This document shows positions 46,250-56,446 of a stretch of DNA of 64,000 nt, piece by piece. The number at the start of each line of letters is the position of its first letter. The first letter of the stretch is position 1. The DNA is from Aurantiochytrium sp. KH105 (taxonomy: Eukaryota > Sar > Bigyra > Thraustochytrida > Thraustochytriidae), in NCBI GenBank assembly GCA_003116975.1, contig BGKB01000149.1, positions 1-64,000 on the forward strand. Direction: 5' to 3'. Both the position numbers and the translations under genes were made by a program. The notes below the pieces were generated by a model that saw nothing but the letters and a program-made list of their open reading frames with translations, was not told the DNA's origin and ran no database searches.

Positions 46250-48904
46250 GATGCCGGTCCGGAGGCCTTTACCGGGCTGCGCTTCCCTTGTACCTGCTCT
46301 TCTCGCTCTCCATACAAGCACTCGTGCTCTATCCTTCGATCGATTGTGCTCCACGCCGCTGAGTTCCGCGTTCCCATATGCCCCACGTCCACGTTCTCAT
46401 TCCCTTCCAGCCGAGTGTGCACTCCCCCTTCTTCCCCCGTTCCTTCCCGTTCCTCAGCTTGCGCCGGCAGGCCGATCTCCGAGCACCAGCTATGTCGCAA
46501 CATACCCCCTTTCCACGTCCCCTTTACCTTCTGCAGGAGTCGGCCGCGAGGGGCACTCTAGCTACTCTACCGATCTGCGGACCATCCGCCGCGCCCCCCC
46601 GGAGCTCCGCGCAGCTGTGGGAGCTCGCGGCCGCAGTGGGGACGAGTGCCGGGCGTCCCGGGCCGCGGTCGACGAGCAGCACAGGGTTTCGAAAGAACAA
46701 AAAACGGGCAGCGTGGCCCTCGCGATCATGATGGTGTATGGAGAGAAGCCCAAGGGCGCTACAGCAGCAGCAGCTGCAGCTGCAGCTGATGCCGCACGGC
46801 GTCGAAGACGTTCGCGTTTGATGGCGGAGACTTCGATCGTGGCGTTGACGCAGGGTCACGGACTGCCGGGCTGACTGACTGACTGCCTGCCCGCCTGGGC
46901 TGCGAAGAGCCCCGGCGCGGGCGAGAAGCTAGCGGGCTACCTGCGATGCTCGTTTTGCAGTTTCGCCGGAGCTGCACTGGCGCTGCTGCCGCTGCGTGCG
47001 AGTGCGATGTAGTAACTTGCACAAGTTGGGATGGAAAGCCACGTGGCGATGGGCAAGGAAGGGAAGGGCTCGTGCCGCCACAGATGTTGAGCTCGAACTT
47101 GAAAACGTCATTGTCGATCGCGCTTGGACTCCAAAAAGCATCATCAAATGCGACTAGCAGAGCGGAGCAGAGCAAGCGCACGCTTTCTGCAGTGCACGCG
47201 GAGGCTGGCTGGCCCTCGCAGGCGCGGTCGGGCGCGTGCACGGCGCGCGGCGGGGAGACCTGGCCGGAGGAGGAGGGCTGGCGACGGCGAGCAGAGAGAG
47301 CAGAGGCGTCGTCCGGACGGCGGAGGGCGAACGAATGCACCTGGGTTGTAATTTGATAGAGCTGCGCGGGGGGGAGACGTTGTGGACGAGATTGAAGAAG
47401 AAGAAGAAGAAGAAGAAGTGCAGCAGTTGAACCAGGCTGATGGGCTGGCCACGAGGTTGTGCATTGACTTGAGATTTGATTTGATTTGATTTGATTTGAT
47501 TTGCCATTTTTGATTTGCCATGGTTCATGTAGTAGTAGTTTGACTTAGTTTGCAAAGTTTGGTGGGATAGTGAGTAGTAGGGCTAGCAGTGGCTGGCTGG
47601 TGCGATTCGAACCGCAGAGACCAATAAAAGAAACAAAAAGAAATGAAAAAGCACTTTGCGTTTCCCGGTGCGTGTTGCTTCGAAACAAGGGCTCGCTCGC
47701 CGAGGTGGCCAGCGCGGCCCACTTGACGCGCCTCCGCAGCTCGCCGGGTGCCCGCTGCCCGCTGCCTGACATGATGCTGCTAGGCTGGACTGGGCTGGGC
47801 TGGCCCGATCGATTGAAGTGTGTCGTGTCGTGTCGTGTCGTGTCGTGGCGTGGCGAGGCGAAGCGTGGCACCATCATGCGACTGCGACACTCGCGGGAGC
47901 GGGAGCGGGCCAGGTCCGGGAAAGAGGGAAGGAAGCGGAAAAGGGAGGAATGGGATGCGGGGATAAATAAATGAATGCCGGGCCTGGTGGTGGTGGTAAA
48001 GAGTTTCGCCTGCCCCGCACGAGGGCGGCGCCCCTCCTCCCCGCAGCGGCGACTGCGCGTCGCAGACTCCCCTCACCACGTACCAGTGGAGCCGAGTCTG
48101 CTGCGGCGATCTCTCGGATCCGCGAGCCTCAACCCCCTACCGCAGCATTCACTTCTCCCGCCCATTACAACCTCAGTGGCGGTGAGAGGCAGAGGCGCGC
48201 TCCAAGCAGGCGCGGGGCCACGCAGTCGCACGGCGCGGATAGCTGACTTGTAGAGCCGGCATACCCGACTTGCGCGGCGCGGCGCGAACTGCGCCTGCAT
48301 CCCGGCGCCACCCTCCTCCCCGGCCCGCGCGCTGTGGGTCCGCTGGGGGGCGGCTGCGGCGTCACCCTCTGCGCTGCGCCCCCTCAGACGCGCTCGCGCC
48401 GTCGCCGCTCGCATTCGAAAGCCCTTGTGCGTTGCCTCGATTCAAACCTCTGCCAGTGGCTGATTCAAATCGAAGGCGAGTCGCAGAGAGAGGAAGGGGG
48501 AGCGCAAAGCAAAGCTCGAACGCAGCGCAGCCCGGCCGGAGCGCGAAGACCCCGGCCGCGAGCGGCACGAGGAGCGCGAGGAGCGCGGTGCACGAGGACG
48601 GCGGCGTTCGCAGCGAGCAGGTAGCTAGCTAGCTGCTGGCCCGCGAGCGGGGAAGGCGCAGGAAGAAGCGGCCGGCTCGTCCGGGGTGTTCGCGAGGCGC
48701 GTCGATCCGCGAGGCTTCTTCTTCTTTGTTGCAGTTTCCGAGGGTGAACGAACGAACGAACGAACGAACTGCCGAAGCCCTTGCGCACGCACGCGAGCAC
48801 GCGAGCAGAACCGAAGCGAGGACAGCTAGCGCTCTCCCGCTCGCTCGGTCGTCGGCAGACGAGGAGGAGAGGGCTTTCTTTAAAGAGACAAGGAGGAGAA
48901 CAAG
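46250..48904. other. Long GC-rich intergenic region
   Basis: Spacer between the divergent coiled-coil/LRR (minus) and phosphatase (plus) genes. Open frames are low-complexity on all strands and none shows a recognisable domain. Contains (GAA)n at about 47393-47417, (GATTT)n at 47471-47502, a (GTGTC)n tract at about 47819-47850 and (GAAC)n near 48746-48768. Confidence 0.4.
47471..47502. repeat. (GATTT)n simple repeat
   Basis: Six or so perfect pentanucleotide units within the long intergenic region. Confidence 0.85.
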
Positions 48905-49426
48905 ATGGGCAACTCGTCATCGGCCAAGGATGGCATGGGCCAGAACCCCTCGCAGGTGGTGCAGGGCCACCTCTTTGTGGGCAACCGCCTCGATGGCATG
49001 GCCGCCAAGATGGGCAACCCGCGCAAATTCACCCACATTCTCTGCGTCGAGGAAAGCTCGCGGTATCCCAACCCGGAAAGCAAGATTGAGTTCATGCTTG
49101 AGCCTCTGAAAGATGACGGCTCCTCGGACCTCGAAGAGTTCTTTGACAAAGTTCAAGACTTTCTTGCAGAAGGTGTCAAGACCGGTCGCGTGCTCGTCCA
49201 CTGCACATCTGGCGTCAACCGCGGCCCCACCGTTGCTGTGCTCTACCTCATGAAATATTGGAATTATGACCTCGAGAGCGCGATGAGGGTTGTCAGGCGA
49301 CAGCGCGATGGCGTCAATATTCATCCCGATTACATCGAGCAGCTTACCGAGCTTTCCGAGAAATGGCAAAACAGCCAGCGTCGCCAGAGCAAGACCAAGC
49401 GCATCCCTGGTGGATCCCCCCCTTGA
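48905..49426 (+). CDS. Dual-specificity protein phosphatase, probably N-myristoylated
   Basis: A 173-residue protein. The P-loop VHCTSGVNRGPT holds nucleophile Cys100 and phosphate-binding Arg106 in the HCxxGxxR signature. The DUSP opening (VQGHLFVGNRLDG) and the family's YLMKYWNYDLESAMRVVRRQ helix follow as expected. The general acid is probably Asp70 or Asp71 in LEPLKDDGSSD. It should dephosphorylate pTyr and pSer/Thr, like compact VH1-type atypical DUSPs. The N-terminus MGNSSSAKDG fits an N-myristoylation signal (Gly2, Ser6), suggesting membrane attachment. The C-terminal tail is basic. Confidence 0.9.
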   Translation: MGNSSSAKDGMGQNPSQVVQGHLFVGNRLDGMAAKMGNPRKFTHILCVEESSRYPNPESKIEFMLEPLKDDGSSDLEEFFDKVQDFLAEGVKTGRVLVHCTSGVNRGPTVAVLYLMKYWNYDLESAMRVVRRQRDGVNIHPDYIEQLTELSEKWQNSQRRQSKTKRIPGGSPP

Positions 49427-49893
49427 CTGATACCCTGATATTACTATAGACAAATTTTGATCAATTATACAAACGCTCAGAGCTAGGCCTAGAACAAGTA
49501 GATCTTGTGTGTCATTACCTACCTACCTATCAGTGTTTTCTCGAATTGCACCTCAGCGGCAACATTTGAACAACCATTCCTACGGGAGTTGCATCGATAG
49601 CAAATCTCGGAACTAGAAAATTTCCGCTTTGATCTCTGTCGGCATCACGGATCTGACCGTCGTATAGCTTTTGACCTCTGCGGAACTACAGACCCTGTCT
49701 TCAATGCCTCCTTTCCTTTTTCCACCTTTTTGCGCGAACCTTTCTGTGTGAATATTCTTTGATGACTGTGAGCAACCAACAGCAACTCGATTGCTTCGTC
49801 AATTGGCAAACGAATGAATTGATTACAAAGACCTTGATTGCTGCTGTCTCTGCAAATCGACAGAATACATACATACGGACAAGCAGACGCACG

Positions 49894-49974
<81 letters not shown>

Positions 49975-50090
49975 ACAAACAAACAAAAATCCAAATCTCA
50001 TCACATGATTATTCGTCTCCGTGCAAACTTCTTCTGTAGTTTTATACTGGTCTATCGGCTTTTCGAGTGGTGGCAACGCAGTGATCACAT
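49427..50090. other. Intergenic between convergent genes
   Basis: 3' flank of the phosphatase gene and of the PWWP-PHD gene. Apart from the (GCAA)n repeat, nothing is supported. Confidence 0.5.
49894..49986. repeat. (GCAA)n microsatellite
   Basis: More than 20 tetranucleotide units, changing to (AAAC)n at the right end. It produces long Cys/Leu/Ala repeat frames on both strands that are artefacts. Confidence 0.95.
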
Positions 50091-53000
50091 CTAAGCACTC
50101 ACACGCGCCTTCTTGGCAGCAGGCGAATTACGAAGACGGCGCTGCTGCCTGCCTTGAGCCTGCTGGATCTCACCTTCGCCTTCGGCATTGTTGTCCTTTT
50201 GCTCAATCGAAACATCCTCGTTCGCCTTGTTGTCGCCATCGCCATTGCCGATCGCGACCTCAAGAGCAGGACGCTTGAGCGTTCCCGTCGTCGACTGACC
50301 AAGCTGGGCCTCAAGCTCTTGCACCCGCTTCTCGAGCTGCTCACGAGCTGTGCGTTCAATGCTCAGCATAGTCGTGAGATTCGCATTCTTGGCACGAAGG
50401 TTACGATTCACCATCCGGTACTCGGCCGCGAGTCGCATCTCGCCCAACGTCACAATCCCATCCGATGAAAGCTCGGTCGAGGCAAAGCCTTCCAGCGTAC
50501 GAGACACAGCATCTCTCAGCATCGCAGTTCCACGCAAAGCCGAACGCAACACCATGCTCTGGTTCTCCAGCATCTCATCCAAGGTTTGCCGCGAAGGTGG
50601 CAGGTGATCGTTGAACCCACTGTGCGATTGCGCCGCCGCCAAGAGCGCTGCTGCAATGCCATGAGCCTCTTCGCGCGCGGGACGCGCTCCGGGGTCCCGC
50701 AGCTCCTTGGACGCGGCAAAGCTCGAATTTTCGAGGTATCGCTCCCATTCGTCAATGCTCCGTCGCTTTCCCACTGCCCGCGCCTGGCCGCTCTGCTGGC
50801 CAGCCATTACCACACTGGGAAACAAGCCGCCCGTCGCAAATGATTTGTTATCAAAGGCCGGGCCTGGAATCTCCTGCAGCTCCGCGATGCGCTCTTCAGC
50901 CTCGCTCACTTGTCGCGCGACTGCGGCGTGCGCCTGCGTCACCAACAAGGGCAGCGTCCTGGCCGTCTCCTTGATGAGCGGGCTCGAGCCCCCATACACG
51001 GTCCGAACGAGACCCGAAATGATGTTCACGTCTGTATTGAAAGAGGCCCAGTCACGGTACTCAAGACGCCACACCTTGTCGCGCACATCCAGCATGGTGC
51101 GCACGCCACCCCGAGCGATGGCCTCATTGAGCACGCGACGACCCGCCTGAGGCACGTGCGTCACGTCCATCTCCTCAAGGAAGATTTTGCAAATGCGATC
51201 GTGAGAATTCACCGCGCGGGACCAGACACGATGCAAGAGTTGCGCCAACTGGACCAACGGCGAAGGGACATGCGACGAGGTGGCCCCGTCACTTGCCCCG
51301 CCAACGCAGTGGACGCACTTGAAGTATCCGCGCTTCGCAGGTCGTGAGATCGCCCGCGGCACGCCGTGTTTCTTGCCATCAAACACGGGCCGAGGGGCGC
51401 GCATATGCTTGGAGCACAGACTTGTCGGACACGATGCGCAGCGCACGAAGCCCTCTACAATGTCCGAGCCTGTTCGTTCAAGTCGCGCAGGCAGCGCGCT
51501 CGAGTTGCTCGAGTCCTTCTCCATGATCGTCGGTACCTTGATGGAGCCTAGCGCTGGCGGAGGCGGCAGCGCCGTGCGCTTTCGCCCCAGATTGTGCGTT
51601 CCAGACCCGTTGGCGCTGCCCACGCTGCTCGTGCTGCTGGCACTGGAGCTAGACGCTGTGTTTTTTTGCAAATGATGTTGCTGCGTCGCCTGATGCTCGC
51701 CCACAGCGCACACGGCACACGTGTGCCACGGGCAGTGCCACGTTTTTTCCGGAGCATCTTCGTCTTCGTCCTCCTCGTCGTGACCCTCGAGTCCGCGCAG
51801 ACAGTACTTGTGGTACGACTTGGGACAACTCGGAAAGTCGCACATGAGCAGCACACCGCCGTCTCCGCATATAAAGCACGAGTCTTCGTGCGCATCTTGA
51901 TTCGTGGCATCTTTGCGCTTCAACGCTGACCCCGAAGCTGTGCCGCCATTCGCGTTGCTGCTCATCAAATCGCGCGCTCCACCCGTAGACCTTGGTGTAT
52001 TGTTGGCCGAACCCCTTACACTGCTGCTACTGCCACCACCGCCGCGGCCCGCTCCGCCCAAAAGCTCAAGCGCCACGCCATTGCCGTTGCGACGCTCTGC
52101 GCTTGCGGGCGGTGGCGTCGTTGCCCGGGTCCTGCGCGGCGCATCCGATGAGCGCTGCGACTTTCGTTTGTGTGCACGCTTCAAAGCGCGGGCCTCCTGG
52201 TCCGTGCGAGATCGCACCGTTGTGGGTGCTTGCCGTGTACAAAGTGCGCAAAACCAAACAGGATCCAAGTCGTTGCCAAAAGGGTTCGCCAAGGACCCAG
52301 CCTTTTCCACGCACTTGGCGTGCGCCGGAGTGAGACATCTTGCGCAGGTCATTCGGTTATCTGTACCCGCCTGCGGAGGAGGCGTTTCCACCTCCATGAG
52401 TGCATCATCTGACGGCGGCGCGTCTGCCACCTCTTTGTTGCACACATTGCAGGTCGTCTCGTTCTTGCGCGCTGCGCGCTTTTGCAGCACAAGCTCGTCG
52501 GCTTTTTCAAGCCCCAGGCGGAACTGAAGACTGGACTTTTTGCGCGAGTGCACGTCAAAGTTCTCCGAATACGGAAGCATTTCTGCACTTTTCACAATGC
52601 CTTTTGAGTTGCTACCGAGGAAAAGAACAGCAGTCACTTCCGCGCCGCCCGCTTTGATGCTCTCCTTTTCAAAATCGACCCCGTCGTTCTCCTTCAATAC
52701 GCGAATCTCTTCTTCAGAGCACTTAATCGATGGCCAGTACGGGTGGTTATAGCACTTGGTCCAGAACACGAGGTCCTCGTAGGGATCCTCCGAGTCTTCC
52801 GGCGAAAGCGGCTCCATCGGGTTTCCTGGCATGCCTGCTTCGTTTTCCTGTCTGTAATTGATAAAGTTTTGTGGTCTTGCGCGATTGCGCCGCGGACGCG
52901 ATGGTGTACCGCCTTCTTCAGCCGATTCCGAGACGCTGGCAGAATCCTGTTGTTCTTCTTTCTTCGCTGACGGAGCAGGCTGCCGAAGCGCTGCGCCCCG

Positions 53001-53162
53001 AAAGAACATTGGGTAGCGCGTCCCATCGGCGCTCTCACGGTACGCCTTGTTTTCGACCACCATCGTCGCGCGCCCGAGTAGTTCGGAGCGCTCGCTGCGC
53101 ACAACAGAGATTCGTGGCTCTCCTACAACGGCAAGGTCGATCGCTTCGGCGAGCGGGCTCAC
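50091..53162 (-). CDS. PWWP-PHD-PHD chromatin-reader protein
   Basis: A 1,023-residue protein. Residues ~128-230 form a PWWP-like domain: DLVFWTKCYNHPYWPSIKC, VTAVLFLGSNSKG, then EMLPYSENF. PHD finger 1 is at ~238-308 (CNVCNK ... CARC ... HAKC ... WFCALC). PHD finger 2 starts at ~428 with SCFICGDGGVLLMCDFPSC then YHKYCL, closely matching NSD-type PHD fingers. It continues into an extended Cys/His module (WHCPWHTC, VRCASCPTSLCSKH, FKCVHC). The region at ~640-720 is helical. A coiled coil (LEKRVQELEAQLG) and basic NLS-like tail (RRLRNSPAAKKARVSA) end the protein. PWWP and PHD usually bind methylated histone H3 and DNA. I find no SET domain, so it is not a complete NSD methyltransferase. Confidence 0.88.
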   Translation of the reverse strand: MSPLAEAIDLAVVGEPRISVVRSERSELLGRATMVVENKAYRESADGTRYPMFFRGAALRQPAPSAKKEEQQDSASVSESAEEGGTPSRPRRNRARPQNFINYRQENEAGMPGNPMEPLSPEDSEDPYEDLVFWTKCYNHPYWPSIKCSEEEIRVLKENDGVDFEKESIKAGGAEVTAVLFLGSNSKGIVKSAEMLPYSENFDVHSRKKSSLQFRLGLEKADELVLQKRAARKNETTCNVCNKEVADAPPSDDALMEVETPPPQAGTDNRMTCARCLTPAHAKCVEKAGSLANPFGNDLDPVWFCALCTRQAPTTVRSRTDQEARALKRAHKRKSQRSSDAPRRTRATTPPPASAERRNGNGVALELLGGAGRGGGGSSSSVRGSANNTPRSTGGARDLMSSNANGGTASGSALKRKDATNQDAHEDSCFICGDGGVLLMCDFPSCPKSYHKYCLRGLEGHDEEDEDEDAPEKTWHCPWHTCAVCAVGEHQATQQHHLQKNTASSSSASSTSSVGSANGSGTHNLGRKRTALPPPPALGSIKVPTIMEKDSSNSSALPARLERTGSDIVEGFVRCASCPTSLCSKHMRAPRPVFDGKKHGVPRAISRPAKRGYFKCVHCVGGASDGATSSHVPSPLVQLAQLLHRVWSRAVNSHDRICKIFLEEMDVTHVPQAGRRVLNEAIARGGVRTMLDVRDKVWRLEYRDWASFNTDVNIISGLVRTVYGGSSPLIKETARTLPLLVTQAHAAVARQVSEAEERIAELQEIPGPAFDNKSFATGGLFPSVVMAGQQSGQARAVGKRRSIDEWERYLENSSFAASKELRDPGARPAREEAHGIAAALLAAAQSHSGFNDHLPPSRQTLDEMLENQSMVLRSALRGTAMLRDAVSRTLEGFASTELSSDGIVTLGEMRLAAEYRMVNRNLRAKNANLTTMLSIERTAREQLEKRVQELEAQLGQSTTGTLKRPALEVAIGNGDGDNKANEDVSIEQKDNNAEGEGEIQQAQGRQQRRLRNSPAAKKARVSA

Positions 53163-53234
53163 GACGGCCGCACAGACGCGAATAGCGAAGCGAGTTTCTG
53201 CGACGCGGGAGGAAACGCGATGCTTTGCTGCCCT

Positions 53235-53756
53235 CTAGGCAAGAAGTTGCTGCAAATCCAGCGCAATGTTCGCTTGACAAGGTGGAGCGTGATTCGCGGG
53301 ATTCTCGCGCTCGCGTAGACGCAAATCGAAGGCCACGCGCACGATCGCTTCCTCGCGTTGTACAACGATCTTCTCGACAACGAATACCTGCCACCGCTGT
53401 CCGCCCACCTTGGCCGTCAAGTCCTGACCGCGAACAAACCGTACGTTTACCTTGCGCTCGCCTAGCCGCTGTCGCCTGCCGCTGCCGCTGAAGCCGCCTC
53501 TTCGTTGGCCAACTTTGACGCGCGAGAACGACGCCCCTGCAAAGCCGCCGCGCACCAGTGAGCTCGCACCGCGGGCGCCAGGTCGAGGGGCGCGCCCCGC
53601 GATGCCGCGCACACGCCCGGCAGCCCTCCCGGAGCGCACGCAAGAGGTCCTTGGTGGTTGTTTTCTCGAGGCTGGTTTCGGCTTTGCTGTTGTAGTTATG
53701 CTGGCTGGGTGAGCACTTTGCTGCCCAACCACCGTCCTCAGAAAACGAAAGACCAT
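53235..53756 (-). CDS. Small basic protein, possibly mitochondrial, unknown function
   Basis: A 173-residue frame from the Met at 53756 (open to 53819). The N-terminus MVFRFLRTVVGQQ and the following Arg/Ala/Ser-rich, acid-poor ~80 residues resemble a mitochondrial presequence. The last ~75 residues look folded: KVNVRFVRGQDLTAKVGGQR, WQVFVVEKIVVQREEAIVRV, AFDLRLRERENPANHAP. I do not recognise the family. It lies 72 bases upstream of the PWWP-PHD gene on the same strand. Confidence 0.45.
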   Translation of the reverse strand: MVFRFLRTVVGQQSAHPASITTTAKPKPASRKQPPRTSCVRSGRAAGRVRGIAGRAPRPGARGASSLVRGGFAGASFSRVKVGQRRGGFSGSGRRQRLGERKVNVRFVRGQDLTAKVGGQRWQVFVVEKIVVQREEAIVRVAFDLRLRERENPANHAPPCQANIALDLQQLLA

Positions 53757-54634
53757 GCTCTGCACAAAGGCTCTGGCCGTCCTCGCACGCCTGGCAGAAT
53801 CTTGACGAATGCTAGACATTTATGCACGCAGATGTCGTCGATTGAAAAGCTAACGAAGTCGAGTCCTGCACGATGCGTGCGATGGCAGGGCACGGCAGGG
53901 AGACGACGCGAATGGCGGTTGTCGAGCGTCTGGTCTTGATTTTGCACTGCAGCCTGGATCATCAGGCGCTTGTGCGACATCACAATGACGTTGTCGCAAG
54001 TCTTTCCAGCACGAGGGGAAGGCTTGGTCTTGCTTTCCAACTATTCCCAGAGACATTCGTGTCGAGCGAGCGAGCGAGCGAGCGAGCGAGCGGGCGAGCG
54101 CCACAACAATCAACAAGTCTGTGCTTCGACATGGACCTCATATACTTTGCCTGAGGCAAGGTGGTCAGTTGTCAAGGACTAGCTTCCATGGCAGAGCTTG
54201 TCTGGGCGAGCGGGAGCCAGCCAGCCAAGAGGTACTGTCTCGGTCGATGATGTATAGATTGTTGTCAATACAAACACTTGCACTGATGGATACTCAACGC
54301 GATCACAAGAGTACTTTAATAGTAGCTTTCGAGAGATATCACATGCACGCTGGTAGTTTGTGGCCCGTGATACTACGAAGCTATGCTGTGCAGTGCGCAC
54401 ATGAAGTTGTTATTTTGCATTTCCAGTCTCTGTCCAGATTGAAATAAAAACAAACCGAAGGATAAGATGTTCGTCATTGACCGAACGTTTGCTTGTCGTA
54501 TAGTCTCCACTTCCATTGTCTTCTTCTTCTTCTTCTTCTTCACAAGACGCAAGGAGACAATCAAACAAAGACAAAAAATGTATATACGCTTTCAAGGATC
54601 ATGTCGACAAGAGCCAGCAGGCCCAATTCTGTTC
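53757..54634. other. Intergenic; no gene recognised
   Basis: Contains a (GAGC)n tract at about 54065-54092 and a short (CTT)n at about 54522-54542. It is the 5' flank of the small basic gene and 3' flank of the cytochrome b561 gene. Confidence 0.45.
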
Positions 54635-55315
54635 TCAAAAGTCGGGAATCTTGCGAAGCTTGTTATTTGCAAAGCTTGCGACAACATAGAGTAGACCAAT
54701 GGTGGAGGCAAGGATAACCACAAGCCACTCATAGCTCCCAAAATCAGAAAGTGATTCGGTTGACTGTCCATCCAACTTGCTCTTCTCGAGCATTCCTAGC
54801 GCAATGGCCGCTAGTCCGCCTAAGAATACCAGCATGGGGAGCAAGCGACGATGAAGAAAAATCCACCACGCGGGGCGTGTAAACTTGTTGGGACGGAAAA
54901 TGCCAAGCACCATTTGCAGTACTACAACGCCCATAACCGCAACGCCAACCTTGGCGTGCGTGGAGTCAAGGTGCTCCGATTTAAAGAGGACAATGAGAAT
55001 GATGCCGGCAATCTGCGAAGCAAAGGCGACATAGGCAATCACCACATGGCGAAAGAAGAATACACTCTCCAGAGGGTTGACGAGTAAGCTCTCTTGTTGC
55101 ATGGGTAGGCTCGACGTCGATGTTACTGCGCTTGAGGCGCCAATATACGAAGACCGCACCTTGCGGAATCCATATGAGATCATAAGTGGCACGAGCAGCG
55201 CAAACGACTCGAGCATGAGGGCTCCATGCACAAGACGCACGATATCCATCGTTTCCGGGTCCGCCTCGATCGCTGCCTCCGCAAGCTCGCGCGGCATCGC
55301 GCTCGTCGCGCTCAT
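54635..55315 (-). CDS. Cytochrome b561-type transmembrane protein
   Basis: A 226-residue protein with five or so hydrophobic spans. The order of conserved His residues fits the cytochrome b561/ferric-reductase-like fold: VHGALMLESFALLVPLMI, FFFRHVVIAYVAFASQIAG, HAKVGVAVMGVVVLQMVLG, FRPNKF, then FLHRRLLPMLVFLGGLAA. The four His are likely ligands for two b-type haems. These proteins move electrons across membranes, often from ascorbate, to reduce iron or monodehydroascorbate. No DOMON domain is attached. A ~25-residue polar N-terminus precedes the first span, and the tail KLRKIPDF is basic. Confidence 0.83.
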   Translation of the reverse strand: MSATSAMPRELAEAAIEADPETMDIVRLVHGALMLESFALLVPLMISYGFRKVRSSYIGASSAVTSTSSLPMQQESLLVNPLESVFFFRHVVIAYVAFASQIAGIILIVLFKSEHLDSTHAKVGVAVMGVVVLQMVLGIFRPNKFTRPAWWIFLHRRLLPMLVFLGGLAAIALGMLEKSKLDGQSTESLSDFGSYEWLVVILASTIGLLYVVASFANNKLRKIPDF

Positions 55316-56446
55316 CGCGCTTGCGCTTGCTTCCCGTAGCTCGCGTTCCTACGCGCGCTCTGCTCGCTTCGCTCAACCGCGTCCTTGCTGGTTTCTTTGC
55401 TTGCGTGCTTGCTTGGCCGCTCACTCATATCAGTCGCGTGCTTGCAGGTTTGTCTGCACCGCTTGCTCGCGAGCTAGCTTGCTTCCCCCTCCAAGTCGGG
55501 CAGACCTGCACTGATTCTAGGAAAAGCTTTGCGCGTGCCGTGCCTCCGCACGTGCACAAAGTGCGCCGTCGGCCCTGGCGATGCGTGCAGACGCACCTAG
55601 CGGGGCGCCCTGAACCCGTGGTCAGCCACCAGCGCCTTGACGCTTGCTCAAGCCCGGGGTCTTTCCCCGGCCCGGACGGCACGCGGCGCGGTGCGCGAGG
55701 TCCGAAGGACGTAAAAGTCTTGCCCACCCGCCCAGCTTGCGCGAGATTCTGCTCGAGGGGCGCCCACACCTACACCTAGCTTGCTAGCTAGCCCTACTAG
55801 GCCTTGCATCTTGAAGTTGATGTGAGTGTTGACATGCTAGAATGATCTCGTGTGCTTGCGCCGAGGCGCGCGGAAGGACGGAACTCGAGCTCCTGCCCTC
55901 GCGTGGTCGGCACCGCACCAAGCGGCAAGGAGCCGCCACGTCCGACTTGAACGAGATCAGGACTGCAGTGTAAAAGAGCCCTGCATGGGTGCACGCTCGA
56001 CACGGTTGTCGTCTTCTCGCAGCCAAGCAAGGCACCAAAGGGCGGTCAGCCAGCGTTAGAGATTTAGGTTACGACTCTTTTCCCCTTGACACGACTCGAG
56101 GACTTGTCGAGCGTCGAACAAGGTGTTGGCTTTTTTCGCGGCCTTTGGCTGTCTTTGGACGTTGTCGACCAATCCCAAAGGCCTGCCTAATGTGTGTGTT
56201 GCTCGCACCACGAGCCTTGACGCAACTGAGTCTGCCTCGGACGTGGGCAGACAAAGCCCAAAGCGAGCAAAAGCGACCAAGCGGGGAGTGCGCAAGGTAA
56301 ACTCCTCGAGGGCGTTAGTAAGGTCCTGCTCGCTTGCTGCTGCTGCTGCTGCTGCTGCTGCTTGCAAAAGACCACGATGGCCATAGCATGAAATAGCCTT
56401 GGCCGCTCACGCCAACAACAAGTAGTGCGAGAACGAGACAACCACG
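55316..56446. other. Divergent intergenic region
   Basis: Lies between the cytochrome b561 gene (minus) and the Sel1 gene (plus). It holds a (GCT)n run at about 56335-56361 and otherwise GC-rich sequence. No gene is supported. Confidence 0.45.

Noticed and set aside
47585..47625. A B-box-like GGTTCGAATC on the minus strand suggesting another tRNA
   Set aside because: The T-stem does not pair (G52 faces G62), so no tRNA can be supported.
49645..50088. Frames with repeated Cys-Leu-Leu-Ala
   Set aside because: They are translations of the (GCAA)n microsatellite.
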